Assembly (NCBI RefSeq): GCF_008831285.2
Contig: NC_045145.1
Location: forward strand, 21,406,040-21,470,039
Source: Nymphaea colorata
Taxonomy: Eukaryota; Streptophyta; Magnoliopsida; Nymphaeales; Nymphaeaceae
Reading direction: 5' to 3'
Length of the DNA stretch: 64,000 nt
Position numbers and translations under genes: made by a program. A model generated the notes under the pieces. It was given only the letters and a program-made list of their open reading frames with translations. It did not search any database and was not told where the DNA came from. Shown here one piece after another: positions 1-12,498 of this stretch. Each line of letters begins with the position of its first letter. The first letter of the stretch is position 1.

Positions 1-926
1 CACAAAAATCTAAATCGTTGTCACTTAAAATTCCATCATTTTACGTTACTTGAAACTTTAATTGGAGACAGACCCACTAAGGCGGCTTCCCGTGCATGTC
101 GGATTGGATTTTACCTGGATGTGAACGTAAACTAACCTATAATCTTGACTAGGGTGACTTTGAATCTGAAATTATCACACCGTATAAGTACTTCTTCAAG
201 CATGCAAGTGGATATTCACGGAAGTATCCATATCCAAGAAAATGGAGGCCCGATGGATCCAAAGGGCTGTTTAGTACACTCCTCCTCAAGTTGAATAAGA
301 CAGATCGAACTGAAACAAATTTCTGGATCTGAAACACATTTGTAATTGGTCATTGATTCTTTAAATAAATATAATTGATGGAGTGAGAGATAATACATGG
401 ATTGGACCATCGAAGGGCTTAAGCACATCCACCGAAAAAATAAAATGCTCCTTTTTTCACTCAATTGATTCACTCATTATATGTACAACTTCTCCACATT
501 CAAGACCTGCACACACATAAAGAAACATGTATATCTTGTGAATTTCGAGGAGGACAGTATTAAAAAAATAGATTGACATGAATCGTAAAGATATTACCCA
601 ATCAGGAGAATTTTAATAGACAATCCTTAGATTGATTTCTTTTCCTTTTCCCGGCAACGCCTCACGAGTATTCCTTGTCTTTCCCATCAGACGTCCAATC
701 ATATTAGGATATAGAAACCAAAGAGATTTATAAGTTTCACAGAAATCAAATTGGACCAAATTAGATCATATGTGAGAGAGAGATGGGCGAGGGAAGGATC
801 TTCTCTCCGTTTACATGAACAACAGCAAGAGGAAGAGTCGGCTCTTCTAAGATTTGAGAGTTAAAAGATAGCCAAGAGGAAGAAGAGGAGGAGGTGGACG
901 CTGTGCATTGATCAGAGAAGGGAAAC
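1..926. other. Intergenic DNA upstream of the lipase gene
   Basis: No gene is supported here. Short open frames on the minus strand (about 149-473 and 761-1030) have no recognisable domain, and the second overlaps the lipase first exon in antisense. A weak TATA-like TTATAAG lies at 729-735, about 190 bases before the lipase start codon. It could be the core promoter, but nothing else in the sequence supports it. Confidence 0.5.
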
Positions 927-3900
927 ATGGAAAGTAAGAGGCTTGCGAGAGCAGCAGCAGCAATGGTCGTCATTCTCCTCGGCTTGTTGACGTTGAACGA
1001 TGTAGCAGACGGCACCAGCGACGTCTGCAAGACTGTGCAATCATATGGCTACCAGTGCAGTGATAACGAGGTAACCAATTTCTGCACCATCCTTCTTCCT
1101 TCTGTGCTTTCCGCATACCCGCACAAACACCCGATGAGTATACGTTTCAAGTTCTTTGCTCTATTTAAAATCTACCAATACATTTTAAGGTTAGAGATGA
1201 CAGTTATACCAACAAAAAGAGACAGAGATAGTGAGTGAGTGTGTGTGTGTGAGTAGGCGAAAAAATGACGACGGAAAAAAAAGATTGAAATAATAAGTTT
1301 CAAATTGTCGAAGTCATAGCCCATCATTTTTTTTTATATATCTTGAAACATCATATGAAGTTCATTTTTTCTTTTAATCCAATGAAGCCCATTTGAAGTC
1401 CATTAGGAGAGGGATGTTTTCTTTCCTTCCTGTCGGATGGTGAAATGATGATTTTAATTATAAAAAAAATAAAGAGAAAAAAACGTGAATTAATATTAAA
1501 TAACAAAAACAGGGATGACTACTTGTTTTTCTATTGACGGGCCATCATGTTGAATTAGATAATTTTAATTGAATGGTTAGATAACTCTAAAAACTGAAGT
1601 CACTGTTTAATTTTATTTTATATATACACACTGAATTATGACTCGAATGAACAACTAATCAGAACCACCATCCTATCTAAGCTTTCCACTTTTTGTTTTT
1701 TGTTTTTTTTTACCTTCCCTCTCTCTCCCCGAGATGTGGAGGCTCGGCGGCTGCCGGCATCGGTGAATACAGCCGGCGGCCACCTGGTTGATGGTAAAAG
1801 TGGTGAGAGGGAGGGAGGAGTGAGGAAGAAATGGGTGGAGTTTCCACCCTTTCTCCCTTAAATGAGGGGGAGTTGGGAAAGAAATGAAGGCGGTCGCCAG
1901 TGCCCTGCCCTATTGCCGGCTGGCCCGCCAGCCCTCCGTGGAGACGCATAGGTCTGGCAGGCCCGTCGTCCTCGGGGAAGGATGCTGGTGGCCGCTGTGT
2001 TGGAAGAAATTGGAAGAGTTGGGAGAAGGAGAAGCCACACGCCACTGGTGTTGGCATGGTTTGGAAGAAATTGGAAGAGTTAGGGGAGGGAGGTGAGGAA
2101 GGAAGCAGTGGCGTAGCTACTGTGTTGGCATAGTTTGCCTACGTACAATCTTTAAGTACAATGAGAATTTTATATGTATATATAAACAAGTGCCCCACAG
2201 CAAATTTTTTGGACTCCGCTAGTGAAAGGAAGGAAGGGATAGATGGAGAAAATGAATTTAGAATTAAAAGTGAAAATAAAGAAAGGAATATGAAATATAG
2301 CTAACAAGGTGAAGATGATTTTGAAAAACCCACTTCCTTTTAATAATAATAAGAAAAAAAAAAGCAAATGAGATATTCCTAAAATCACTACCAACCATAT
2401 GTCATTCTGTGTGTGGGTGCAGGTAACAACGCAGGATGGGTATGTGCTGGGCCTGCAGAGGATCGCTAGCAACACAACTAGCGAGAAGAAACAACCACCC
2501 GTCCTTCTGCAACACGGCCTCCTTGTGGTAATTACCGCAGATGATACTTATTAATGCAAAGTATAGTTTAGTTTAGTGGGTCTTTCTTCTATCTTCTTGG
2601 ATGATTATCGGGAGTTCTGACCAACCGCATCCATGGGTGGTCAATGCAGGATGGGATGATATGGGTGCTGAGCAAACAGGGTCTGGCCTTGGCCTTGTCT
2701 GATGCAGGATTTGAGGCATGGATCGTCCATTCACGCGGAACCAAATCCAGCAGACGTCACACATCCCTCAATGCTGATACTAACCAGGTCTCTTTCTATT
2801 CTTAAGATCGATTGTCGCTAACAATACAGTCATAAATATCATTTACAGGATTTAAATAGCGAGGTTTTTCTCATAACTGGCAGCTCTCTCTTTTCTCTTG
2901 CTTGTGTTCTATTTGTTTTTGTTTCTTCTGCCAAATTTTGTGAAGTAATTGATAACTTGTTGCCCAATTTTTTTGGTTCAATGCATCTTTCCATTTCATA
3001 GTCTCTCCCTCTTTCTCTCCATGGCTTACAAAGGAACTGTTTCTGCAGAGCTACTGGGCATGGACATGGGTAGAATTCGCAGAATTTGATATTCCTGCAA
3101 CTGTTGATTTTATATACAATACCACCGGGCAAAGGGTGCATCTTGTTGGCCACTCGTTGGTGAGTTCTAGGATACATGCATGTATCTCTCTCCATAATAC
3201 CATATATAGATATATATATGTATGTATTTCTCCTACGGCCAATTTTACTCCTACGATCTCTTTCTAAGCGATGGCTTCTATACATCCTTTTCTTGCTGTT
3301 AAATGGTAGGGTGCTCTGACCATCTTGGCTTCCTTATCTCAAGGCAAGTTGGTAGACAAGACTGGTGCTGTTGGTCTCTTGGCCCCTGTTGCTTACATGA
3401 GGCATGTCACTTCTCCACTGCTCCTATACGGCGCCAACTTCTATGCTGATAAAGTATGGCCCCAATATTCTTCAATTTCTTCTCCCCAAGCAAGTGCAAA
3501 TGCATGCATATATGTTTGTAGACTTGTGTATCTTCATGGTAGTCAAATTTTGTGAAGAATTGATCTAACATCCTAGTACATGTCTTGTATCAGCTCCTTG
3601 TTTCGTTGGGAGGTGCCGAGTTGCTCCCACATAGGTAAGCGTGTCCTTCTCTTCCATGTGCTCTTAAATCTTCAAGCTTTTCTTCTCAATGGTGTTCTCC
3701 TTCCTGATTAATTCTGCTTTGTTGTTTTTGACAGTGGCGCAGTAGATTTTGTCCTCAAAACTGTCTGCTCTTTTGGCCTGAACTGTAGCGATCTTATGTC
3801 TATTTTGACTGGTATGTTTTTTTGGTCTATTCTGTCATCTCTGCTAGCTTCGAGTCTGTTTTGATCATTCCAGAAAGTGATTACTCTTTTGTTCATCTCC

Positions 3901-4590
3901 TTCAGATTGAGCCTGTGATTAAGTGGCTAACTTTATGAAACAAAATTGTGATTGCAAGGAAATAATTGTTGCCTCGACTCAGCCGAAATGAAGAATTTCC
4001 TGACTTACGAACCACAATCAACTTCGAAAAGGGCCGTGATGCACGTAGCACAGAGTAAGTTATGATGTCCAGGGAGATTTAGTTACGAATATATGCAGAG
4101 ATCCTATATGAACAGAGAGAGAAGCATCTACTGATCGAAGAGTTTACCTTATAATAGAGAACAATAACCAACGCACCTCAATGTGCAGTGTTGCATAAAG
4201 ATTAAATAAAACTTGATCTTCCTTCATTAAGACATGAATTGATTAAAGTTCGAGTTTGATGCAGTGGTTCGAAGCGGAACAATCGCCAAGCATGACTATG
4301 GCAGTGCCTCCACCAACAATCAGATGTATGGTCAATCCACGCCACCGGTTTATGATCTGTCCAGTGTTCCCGTCGATGTTCCTCTGTTCATCTCACGCGG
4401 AGAAGCCGATTCACTTACAGACGTTCAAGATTTCAACTCCCTGGTCAGTTCACTTGGGAATCACCAGCAGAGCAAGCTCACAGTTCATTCAATTCCCGAA
4501 TACGCACATGCAGATTTTGTGATGGGATCCAATGCTGGACAATTGCTTCATCCACCTCTCATTGCGTTCCTTAGCAACAGCACCAACTAG
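927..4590 (+). CDS. Secreted acid lipase (triacylglycerol lipase 2-like), 9 exons
   Basis: Exons by frame and GT..AG borders: 927-1070, 2423-2527, 2650-2787, 3049-3159, 3310-3453, 3594-3634, 3735-3811, 3959-4054 and 4265-4590. They encode 393 residues, the usual size for this alpha/beta-hydrolase family of plant triacylglycerol lipase 2 / gastric-lipase-type enzymes. The start gives a hydrophobic signal peptide (about residues 8-27). The mature protein begins with the family's Cys-containing segment ending GYQC, then VTTQDGYVLGLQRI and the oxyanion-region LLQHGLL. The nucleophile motif GHSLG (Ser165) is split by intron 4. Asp334 in RGEADSL and His367 in YAHADF complete the triad. NNCCLD is a conserved cysteine motif. 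All phases join cleanly and there is no internal stop, so the gene looks functional. The predicted role is hydrolysis of acyl esters in the secretory pathway or apoplast. The Arabidopsis relative MPL1 is linked to aphid resistance, but whether that applies here is inference. The next gene is 4.6 kb away. Confidence 0.9.
2001..2081. repeat. Two-copy tandem repeat in lipase intron 1
   Basis: A 20-base word beginning TGGAAGAAATTGG occurs at 2001-2020 and again at 2062-2081, a period of 61 bases. It lies in a GC-rich patch (about 1730-2110) inside the otherwise AT-rich 1.35-kb first intron of the lipase gene. The patch has open frames on both strands but no recognisable protein motif. Confidence 0.6.
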
Positions 4591-6507
4591 TTCATGTTTT
4601 TTTTTTCCTTCTTTTTTTCATGCTCCCTAAGAAGTATCAACTTAATTATATCTGTTAAGGGACTAGGGTTCCTTGTTAGCGTCGGGATGTAACCCAAACA
4701 ACAAGGGAAATTAAAAACTTTAGGGGATTCTTTCTGTAGTTATGACGCAAGAGAGGAGCAACCAGATTTATTTTCATATATTGGATTTTCATTTGTCATT
4801 CTCTTTTGTTTGGTTCCAAATCCACAGCTATGTTTTTAGCCTATTTAAGGGCGTTTAGGCCTTATTTGTAATCAGTTTCTGAGTTAATGAAAAAATCTCT
4901 AATGGTTATTTGTGTTTTTGCTTCCCTTTTACATTTCCTTTTGCATTTCTTTCATTTATTAATTAGTTAGGTGTTGATCGTGGATTATAGGAGAAATCCA
5001 CTTTTCCACTGCATCAAGTTACTAGATACCTTTTCTTCTTAATTTTTTTTTGCCTGATGCAATTTCAAGAATTTTTTTTCTATAATAGAAGACAGATGGT
5101 CAGAGAGATCCTATAAGACATGACATGAGGCCAGACCTAAGATTAGATTCGATCAGTTAATTTATATTTTACATGGAAGGGAGTCCTAATTATGCAATTC
5201 AATATATGTTGGCTACTCGTTAGAGGGTTGTCCCTTTCATGAGCACATTGAAATTTGACCTTTGAGGAACAATGGTTTTCCAAATGTCGAGTCCTAAGTT
5301 GGGCATCTAAATATTAATGTTATCGGATAATCTCTAAACTTTGGGTTCTTAGACTTGCGTAAGGGTACCAACTAAATGTCTTTAAGCAGTTTCCATAATA
5401 CCCATAAATTTTAGTTTCATATTTAACATTGTGAACAATCTTGGTAGATCTATAAAAAAGAGAAGTTAACTGATTAATTGTTCTGGTTCTTAACTTTTTA
5501 GATGACAGACGGAAGCTACTAGAGGATGGGCCTTTACATTTTCCTCTTTCCCAAAAAAAGTCTAACTGCAAAGAGAATGTAAGATACCTTTAAAGCTTAG
5601 TTGAAACTCGTGAACTTGGCTCTCATCTCAGACCACCAATTAATCTTCCAAGGAGTGTCACATATGAATCGTTATCAGAGATGGGGGGCAGCAGAAATTG
5701 AGTTCCGCACGTCTTGATCGACAGAATGGCTTGATAAGACTTTTACACGCAACAATAAGTACACGGTTTAGTATCAAAGATCTTGGTTTATGTATAGATG
5801 ATGAGCCTGTGGGCTCATTCCCTTGTGGGTCCTAAAGACGTCGATGGAGGCCAGCGGGGTTCGCTTCATGCAGCGTTTGAATTCCTGGTTCTGAAAAGTC
5901 AGATTTTGGACAGCCGCGTCCTTGACATAAGGCTTCTGGGGAGATACATGATATTGAAGCTGTTGCTGTCCAATTATTCAAGATTTTAGTCCTTTGAGAA
6001 GTATCGTGATCATCTGAACTACAAGGTTTTATTAGTTACAGAACGGCACCCAATAACTTTTAATGTTATAATTTATTTCTAGATGTTAGAAAGCAGTCCG
6101 GATTGCACTTTGTACAAACTTTACTTACAACACTAGAGTGATTATGGAATGTAGACTTGGCTTTTTTGCGGACGATGAGAAGGATGGAGGCTTCGACTTT
6201 CAATTATGTCGTAGGATGAAATATTCTTTCTGGTCACCCATTAAAACAACATAGTGAAAGTGGTTATATGGGTCACCCCTATACATGAAAAACTACAAAA
6301 GGGATGCAAAACTAATTTAACTACCCCAGCTGCAAGAACAAAAAAATGAAAGTGAAAAACAAAAAAGTCCAAAATAGACATTCCTTGTTTAAAAATCATT
6401 AAAATACTCCCATTTGCCTTCTTTTTGTTTGGAGCATATTCATTATGCGCAGTGGCCCTTATAAATGCAACTCTCTCTAATGCTGAACAAACTGTTCGAG
6501 TACCTTA

Positions 6508-6806
6508 AAGAAGCTGTTTGTGAATGGTAACAGTATGTTACTATTTCATGCATTTACCTTGAAAAGTGGAGCAAATACATGAAACATTTTTTAAAATATC
6601 TAATGAATCTAACCAATTTTTTAGTTAGATACGTAGGACAGTAAGAAAATGTTCATATTCCCAAACGGCCTCTAAGGGATGTTTGACAACAACAAGTTGT
6701 TACTGTTTTATGAATTTACCTAAAAAATGAGAATAGATTTATGAAACACTATGTAGCAGCATTTTATGAATTTACCTCATTCTTGTTATTAGCAAATGAC
6801 CCCTTA
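6508..6806. mobile_element. Possible pair of small hAT-type MITEs
   Basis: A left end AAGCTGTTTGTGAATGG near 6510 is matched by an inverted right end CCAAACGGCCTCT near 6660. Directly after it, AAGGGATGTTTGACAA near 6675 is matched by TTAGCAAATGACCCCTT near 6790. Short inverted ends of this TTTG...CAAA type with about 130-160 bases between them resemble plant hAT MITEs. Target duplications are not clear, so this is a tentative call. Confidence 0.3.
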
Positions 6807-7439
6807 ATGACCAAAATATATTTGTTAAGAAAAAGTGGAAGCACTTTTTTTTGTGATGACAAAAATGAAAAGGTAAAAAAAAATGAAGTGCGTGCTCGTG
6901 GGTTACATACGCCGAAGCGGGTTATATATATGCGCCACCAAACAAGGAACAGCCGGTGTGCATGCTTTGTAGGTAAAACTCTCATAATTTTTATGAACGA
7001 GATCAAGGCTTTTCCGGAGGTCTCGAGATTGTTTACTACCAGAAACGATTCGATGAAGATGCTTAGTTAAATTTTTAAGTATTTTGAACGTGAATTTTCC
7101 AAATCATTGTGAGCATCAAAATCTTATACGTCCGCTTGGATGGACTTCACCAACGTTAGTTTAAGTTTGAATGGTTCACTGGATGCGACCGAGGGTGAGA
7201 ACAACAAGTTTCCGCCTTCCAATCCAACCAATGGCAGGAGAAGAAATCTAATGGTTCAAACAAATTAAGCATTTTAAGATTTTTAGCTACTTTGAATTTA
7301 TAAAAAATATTTTGCAGACGATGAGTCCTATGATATTCGTTATCAAAGAATCCATTGATTGTACAAGAATACTTCATTGGAGTGGATTGAATTCTAAATA
7401 GTATATATAAGTATAGATGGTGAGCAGGATGAGTATTTC

Positions 7440-7680
7440 ATTCTAACGTCAGAGGAAAGCTGATGTCCCACCCAACCATCTCGCATGATGAACGACGATT
7501 AAGAGAAAAACAATGAAAAAATGATGATAGATATGTTCGTCATTTAGTATTAGTTTCCATAGTGTTCTTAATATTTTTCTCTCAACCATCCATATCTGAT
7601 GGACTGCCTTGGTTAGATGGCTAACCAAACATTTTAAGGTTTCATGATCAATTATTACATGATTATTCACGTCCTGTCAA
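7440..7680 (-). mobile_element. MITE copy, same family as in TNL introns
   Basis: Read on the minus strand this segment has a TAACCATCTAACC-type end, a core with GAGAGAAAAATATT and ACTAATACTAAATGACGAA, then TTTTTCTCTTAATCGTC. The same order of words is seen at about 36560-36660, 43380-43620, 46360-46560 and 62510-62690. No coding capacity. The ends and target duplication were not resolved. Confidence 0.45.
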
Positions 7681-8274
7681 CTGATAAGTTGGTGAGGATT
7701 ATTACTTATTTTTCCCTTTAAAAAAGAAAGAGCATGATTAACATACCAAATTTAAGAATACACTTAGTTTTCCTGTATAACTTTATAGAAGAGAAATGTT
7801 CACCTAACTGATTTTGATATTAACAAAAATAAATAATTTTCATATACTTAAATCAACGTTAATTAATAAAATTATTTGGTTTGTAAAAAAAGCTAATGTG
7901 GGCAAATCAACAAAAAATTTGTTCATACAAAAGTATGTTGATCATTTTATATTATCTCAATAGCTAGTCCACATTAAAAACTTGATATTTAATCGGCGGG
8001 TATTTTTGTCGCACAATTTAAAACTTAAGGTCCGTCTTTGATTATTGCGGCTTTTTCAAATCTCCTTACATCTAAAATAATGTGTTCATACAATCTTGGC
8101 ATGAACACCATGGATGGGATCTTTTCTATTCTTTAATCATAACAGGGAATTTATGTGGCCGTTTTAGTTACCGGGAGATGGAAAACGAAATTCCACGGGA
8201 GGGCCAAACTTTTGTCGAAATTTCAAAAACTGATTTCTAATTATTTCTGACTTTGTTCATATCCTATTAAAAAA

Positions 8275-8445
8275 CACAGTTGGCAAACTCACTTATCCGA
8301 GTCACAATCCGAGTCACAAGTTACCCAAGTATGCTAGGATCGTTTATTTATTGGGTCACGAGTCAACTAATTATATGTTCTCTTTTGTCATATGTTATTG
8401 AATATTGAAGTTTGTTATTTTTTAACTTGTGAAATATCACAAACT

Positions 8446-8490
<45 letters not shown>

Positions 8491-8677
8491 ATGTTATTCA
8501 GTTTTAATTAATAAAAAAATAAAAATGAAGCCTCAACAAACTTGCCTCCTTCATCTATTTATAAAGAAAATGCTCTATAAAAATTATGACCTAATTATCC
8601 AGTCAAGTCACCGAATAAATTCCCTGATCTTTAGTTTTTAACTCATCCTAATCCAAGTGAAGAGTTTGCCAACTATG
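8275..8677. mobile_element. Non-autonomous DNA element with inverted ends
   Basis: The left end CACAGTTGGCAAACTC (8275-8290) is matched in inverse by GAGTTTGCCAACTATG (8662-8677), which reads CATAGTTGGCAAACTC on the other strand. The inverted identity continues loosely inward. The element is about 403 bases, AT-rich and non-coding, with a TA microsatellite at its centre. The flanks are A-rich and no certain target duplication can be read. Confidence 0.55.
8449..8487. repeat. (TA)n microsatellite
   Basis: Uninterrupted TA dinucleotides over 39 bases, inside the small element at 8275-8677. Confidence 0.9.
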
Positions 8678-8988
8678 ACAAAAACACAAAAACAAGTCCT
8701 CCATAATATTGCCTGAAAAATAGAAATGCTTAACTTTAGACAATTCAGTTAGTTGACTCGGTATAAAGTGATCAAATTTGAAGTCTATTGAACAATCTTA
8801 ATAGGAGACCATCTACTAATTTAATTCATTGGATGATCACTAGAAAATCCACAGCCGGTTTCAAGAAATTCAAAAACATGTAGCCCCAGCCGTTCAAGGC
8901 TAGCAGAGAAAGCACGCCCATGAATATGGAATTTTCTAAAGGGAGATGCGAAGAACACCGTAGCAACGGACAAGGCGTGTTTGATCAG

Positions 8989-8998
8989 TATATATAAG
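8989..8998 (+). promoter_or_regulatory. Likely TATA box of the first XTH gene
   Basis: TATATATAAG lies about 180 bases before the XTH start codon at 9179. This fits a transcription start near 9025 and a 5' leader of about 150 bases. Position and sequence are the only evidence. Confidence 0.5.
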
Positions 8999-9178
8999 CA
9001 GCCTAGGATTATCTGTCACACGATAGGTGCTTGTTTCTTGCTTCACTTTTCCACGGAACTGTGATGCATACATCTTTCGTTTTCTCACATCTTGATCTAT
9101 ATAACTAAGCACCGAGAGAGGAAGGCCATAGAGACACCCAGCGTAGCCTTCTTCTTTTCAATATTTCATCAATCAATC

Positions 9179-10621
9179 ATGGCTTCCATGGCATTTCAAG
9201 TCTTTGCTGCCATCCTCTTGTTTTCCTTTCTTGCCAGTGTTCTGTCCGTTACCAATGGATCCGGCGATGTAGCGTTTGATGTGAACTACAGCATCTCATG
9301 GGGAGCAGACCATGTTGTTTCGCTAAACCAAGGCAGTGAAATCCATTTGACGATGGACAGTAACTCTGGTAATTATCTGTGATTTGAGTTGTTTAGTTTC
9401 TGAGTTTCTTTTCACAATATTATGCTTAATGAAGTACTTTGCTTTAAATGTTTTACAGGGTCCGGCTTTCAGTCTAAATTGGAGTACGGCTCTGGGTTCT
9501 TCCATGTGAATTTGAAGACTCCGAGCAGAGATACTGCAGGAACAGTGACGGCTTTTTATGTAAGATGTCCCGATCTTCTTCTTCCTAATTAGTTAGAGGA
9601 TCATCAAAGCTTGGTTACATGACTTATATGCATGAAGAGTACCCTATAAGATTGAGCCAGGGGTTTCTTGAGAGTGGGCAAGAAAGATACATGTCATGCA
9701 CCAAGAGCTGTACATGGTGCGCCGTCAACAGGAACATATGTCATGCTAATGAAGGAAGAAATATATGTCATGCTAACTCGGATGCAATATTGACTACAAA
9801 TAACTTATTTAATTTAGTTGGCATATAGGCTAAGATTTTTTTTGTGTAGACATCGAGCATTTGGCAACTACCAGCTGAAAGCATAGTTTCTCAATAGCTT
9901 AATTTATGCATGATATCACAGAGAATTGAAGAAAAGGGCTTATTCACTTTAATTTGCAGTTGACATCTCACACAAATGCTCATGATGAACTGGACTTTGA
10001 GTTCTTGGGCAACCTAGAAGGGAAGCCAATCACACTCCAGACAAATGTTTTCGTCAACGGAAAAGGTGGTAGAGAGGAAAGAATAAACCTCTGGTTTGAT
10101 CCTTCACAAGATTTCCACTCTTACAAAATACTGTGGAACCGAAACCTGATAGTGTGAGTCTCTCTCTCTCTCTCTCGTTCTCTCTCTCAATCATACAACA
10201 ACTGAACAAGTTTGGTGGGACATGCAGGTTCTTTGTGGATGATACTCCGATCAGGGTGTTCTTGAACAAGTCAAACAAAGGTGTGGACTACCCAACGCAG
10301 CCGATGCAGGTAATAGCAAGCCTGTGGAACGGTGAAAACTGGGCAACCGATGGAGGGAAGATAAAGATCGATTGGAGATATGCACCATTTGTTGCAAGTT
10401 TCAGAGGCTTCTCCATCGATGGCTGCCCTGCTAATGGCCATGGCACCCAGCAATGCTCTCTCCCCAAGTACTGGTGGAACACTGGAACATACACCAGCCT
10501 CAGTGCAACCCAAAAGATTGCCTACCAACAAGTGAGAAGAAAGTATCTGACTTATGACTATTGCAGTGATAGAGCTAGGTACCATGTCCTTCCTCCTGAG
10601 TGTCCTCAGCTGAGTTCTTAA
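9179..10621 (+). CDS. Xyloglucan endotransglucosylase/hydrolase (XTH), first copy
   Basis: Exons 9179-9368, 9459-9559, 9960-10153 and 10228-10621 encode 292 residues, normal for GH16 XTHs. The start at 9179 is preferred over an upstream in-frame ATG at 9092 because it gives a clean signal peptide (about residues 1-24). The active-site motif [11 protein letters not shown] carries the nucleophile Glu107 and acid/base Glu111. The C-terminal XET_C extension has paired cysteines and the YDYC and PPEC motifs. XTHs cut and rejoin xyloglucan in the growing cell wall. The sequence around the active site looks closest to the Arabidopsis XTH1/2/11 type. The N-glycosylation sequon usually found just after the active site is absent (NLE instead of N-x-S/T). 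The gene is in tandem with a paralogue 1.9 kb downstream that has the same exon phases. Confidence 0.93.
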
Positions 10622-12435
10622 AGAGTATGAAGTTTAATTTGAAAGTGAAGGCGTCTTTCTTTGACTGGAAACTTTGAATGAGATATTATGAAGAAAGTGA
10701 TGAGTTTATTATCTGTTGAATCACGATCATAATTCGTCTAGTAAAAAGTTTTGTATCCCTGATTATTTGCCGATAATTAAAAGAAGTAAATAAATAAATA
10801 AATGGAAATGATCAATCTTCTAACCAGTAGAACCGTCAGTAAGTGTGTTCAAAATTCATACTCGTGGACCCCTGTGGCCTCGGATTCAATCTGAGCATTG
10901 AATCATTGATCAGTCAAGGTCCAAAATGTTGGAATAAAGACTTCCCTTTTTTTTGACAAGCAAGCTGAGGTTAGGCAGACAGTTAAAGCCAGTTTATGCC
11001 AAAATTAAGGTGTGTTCTGAGTATTGAACTCTTGACCTCCATGACTTTGATTTTCCTACCTTGGATCAGATGAACTAATCAAATTAAGAATCAGGAAACC
11101 ATCTAGCTGGATTCAGAAAAACATAGTGGTACATCCAAAATGTTACATTTTTACTACTTAACACATGTTACGTATATATACACACAGGTCACTGTCAAAT
11201 CCAAAACAATTACACACACACACACACACACCCACACACACACATATATATATAGGAGAATATTCCAAGTAGAAAATCAGTTGGTGACCCAAATAGAATA
11301 TATGGCAGAACCAATGTGGTTAATTTAATCCAATCCTCTACACCTCAAGTAATCTATAACCGCATCCTTTTCATTTGGATTTGGGTATGGATGTATCCGG
11401 TTCATTCATTAATAATTAACCAATGAACATTTGGGATCCAAGCAAGGCTGAAAATGGATCAATTCCATATATATCAGTCAGAATGGGGCCAAGAAAAGGA
11501 TATCTGAACGGTAGTCGAAAATTTTATGAAAGTGGTCATGCTTATTTAATGGCAATTCCAAGAGAAGCCGTTGACGTTTTCTGAGAAAGTGTTCAATACA
11601 TAATTTTTGTACTCAAGGGGGCCAACCTCTCCCCCATCCGGACTTAGTCCAAATCCAATCTTAAGTAGTCGCTATCCACTCACAACCCAAAATGTGAAAA
11701 TGAGTAAATGATGGGTCTGCTTCGGATCCCTTTTCTGATCAAATCCGAACCATTCGAATCCCAACATTTCGAATGATTTCAAAACAAATTTCCCAATGGA
11801 GCTTCTGACCATCAAAACGAGCCCATATATGTCAAGACAGTTTTTTCTTGAAAAAATACCATATTTTCTTCATTCCACAATGACAAGAATCTAAAGTTAT
11901 ATAAATTTTATATGACAGAATTCAGACACATGTAGTAAGTGTGGATGGACGGACTAAAGTATTCCCCTTCTGTATTATTGTCCCTATTGGCATGCATTGG
12001 GATTACCTCGATATGTTAAAAGCCGATTATATAAAATCGAACAGGACATTAAAAAAATGAGCTAAAATTGTTAAATTCCAGACAAGGTTGATAATTATAT
12101 ACCCCTTATATTGCTCCATTAATCGTCACGCCAACAGGAAAGTTCAACAAAATTTGATATATGGAAAGAAAGTTGGCGTCCTTAACAGAATACTTTATTT
12201 ACTTCACTCAGTTAATCCATATTTGGACACAAGTTAATTCATTTACTGCAACCAACAGAAGTGTGATTAGATTAATGTGTCGACTGAGCATCACCAATGT
12301 GGATTACGTGCTATGCTTACATGAAGATTTGAATATGACCACCGGAATATTGTGGCAAACTATGCATGACACTCAGCTCTAGGCAGATATGGAAATCTTA
12401 GACGCAGCCATGGTAGGCATAAGAAAGCAGAGCAG
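10622..12435. other. Spacer between the two XTH genes
   Basis: No gene is supported. A CA-rich microsatellite occupies 11212-11243, followed by a short TA run. The rest is AT-rich unique-looking sequence. Possible polyadenylation words (AATAAA-like) occur near 10790 after the first XTH. Confidence 0.6.
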
Positions 12436-12443
12436 TATATAAA
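12436..12443 (+). promoter_or_regulatory. TATA box of the second XTH gene
   Basis: TATATAAA, a canonical plant TATA box, lies 56-63 bases before the start codon at 12499. It predicts a short 5' leader of roughly 30 bases. Confidence 0.7.
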
Positions 12444-12498
12444 GCCCCCAAAAGAAGCGTTCATCTCTGTTTCATTGTGAATACTACTGAGATTCAGC

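Larger units (their letters stand above)
4591..8274. other. Long intergenic stretch without a supported gene
   Basis: AT-rich DNA between the lipase and XTH genes. Open frames are short and match no family I recognise. The segment 7440-7680 belongs to a MITE family also found in the introns of the TNL genes: on the minus strand it has the words AACTAATACTAAATGACGA and TTTTCTCTTAATC. Segments 6508-6806 look like two more small elements, listed separately. The rest shows nothing I can name. Confidence 0.6.

Noticed and set aside
2839-3285. 148-residue minus-strand frame over lipase exon 4
   Set aside because: It is antisense to a clear lipase exon and carries low-complexity basic residues.
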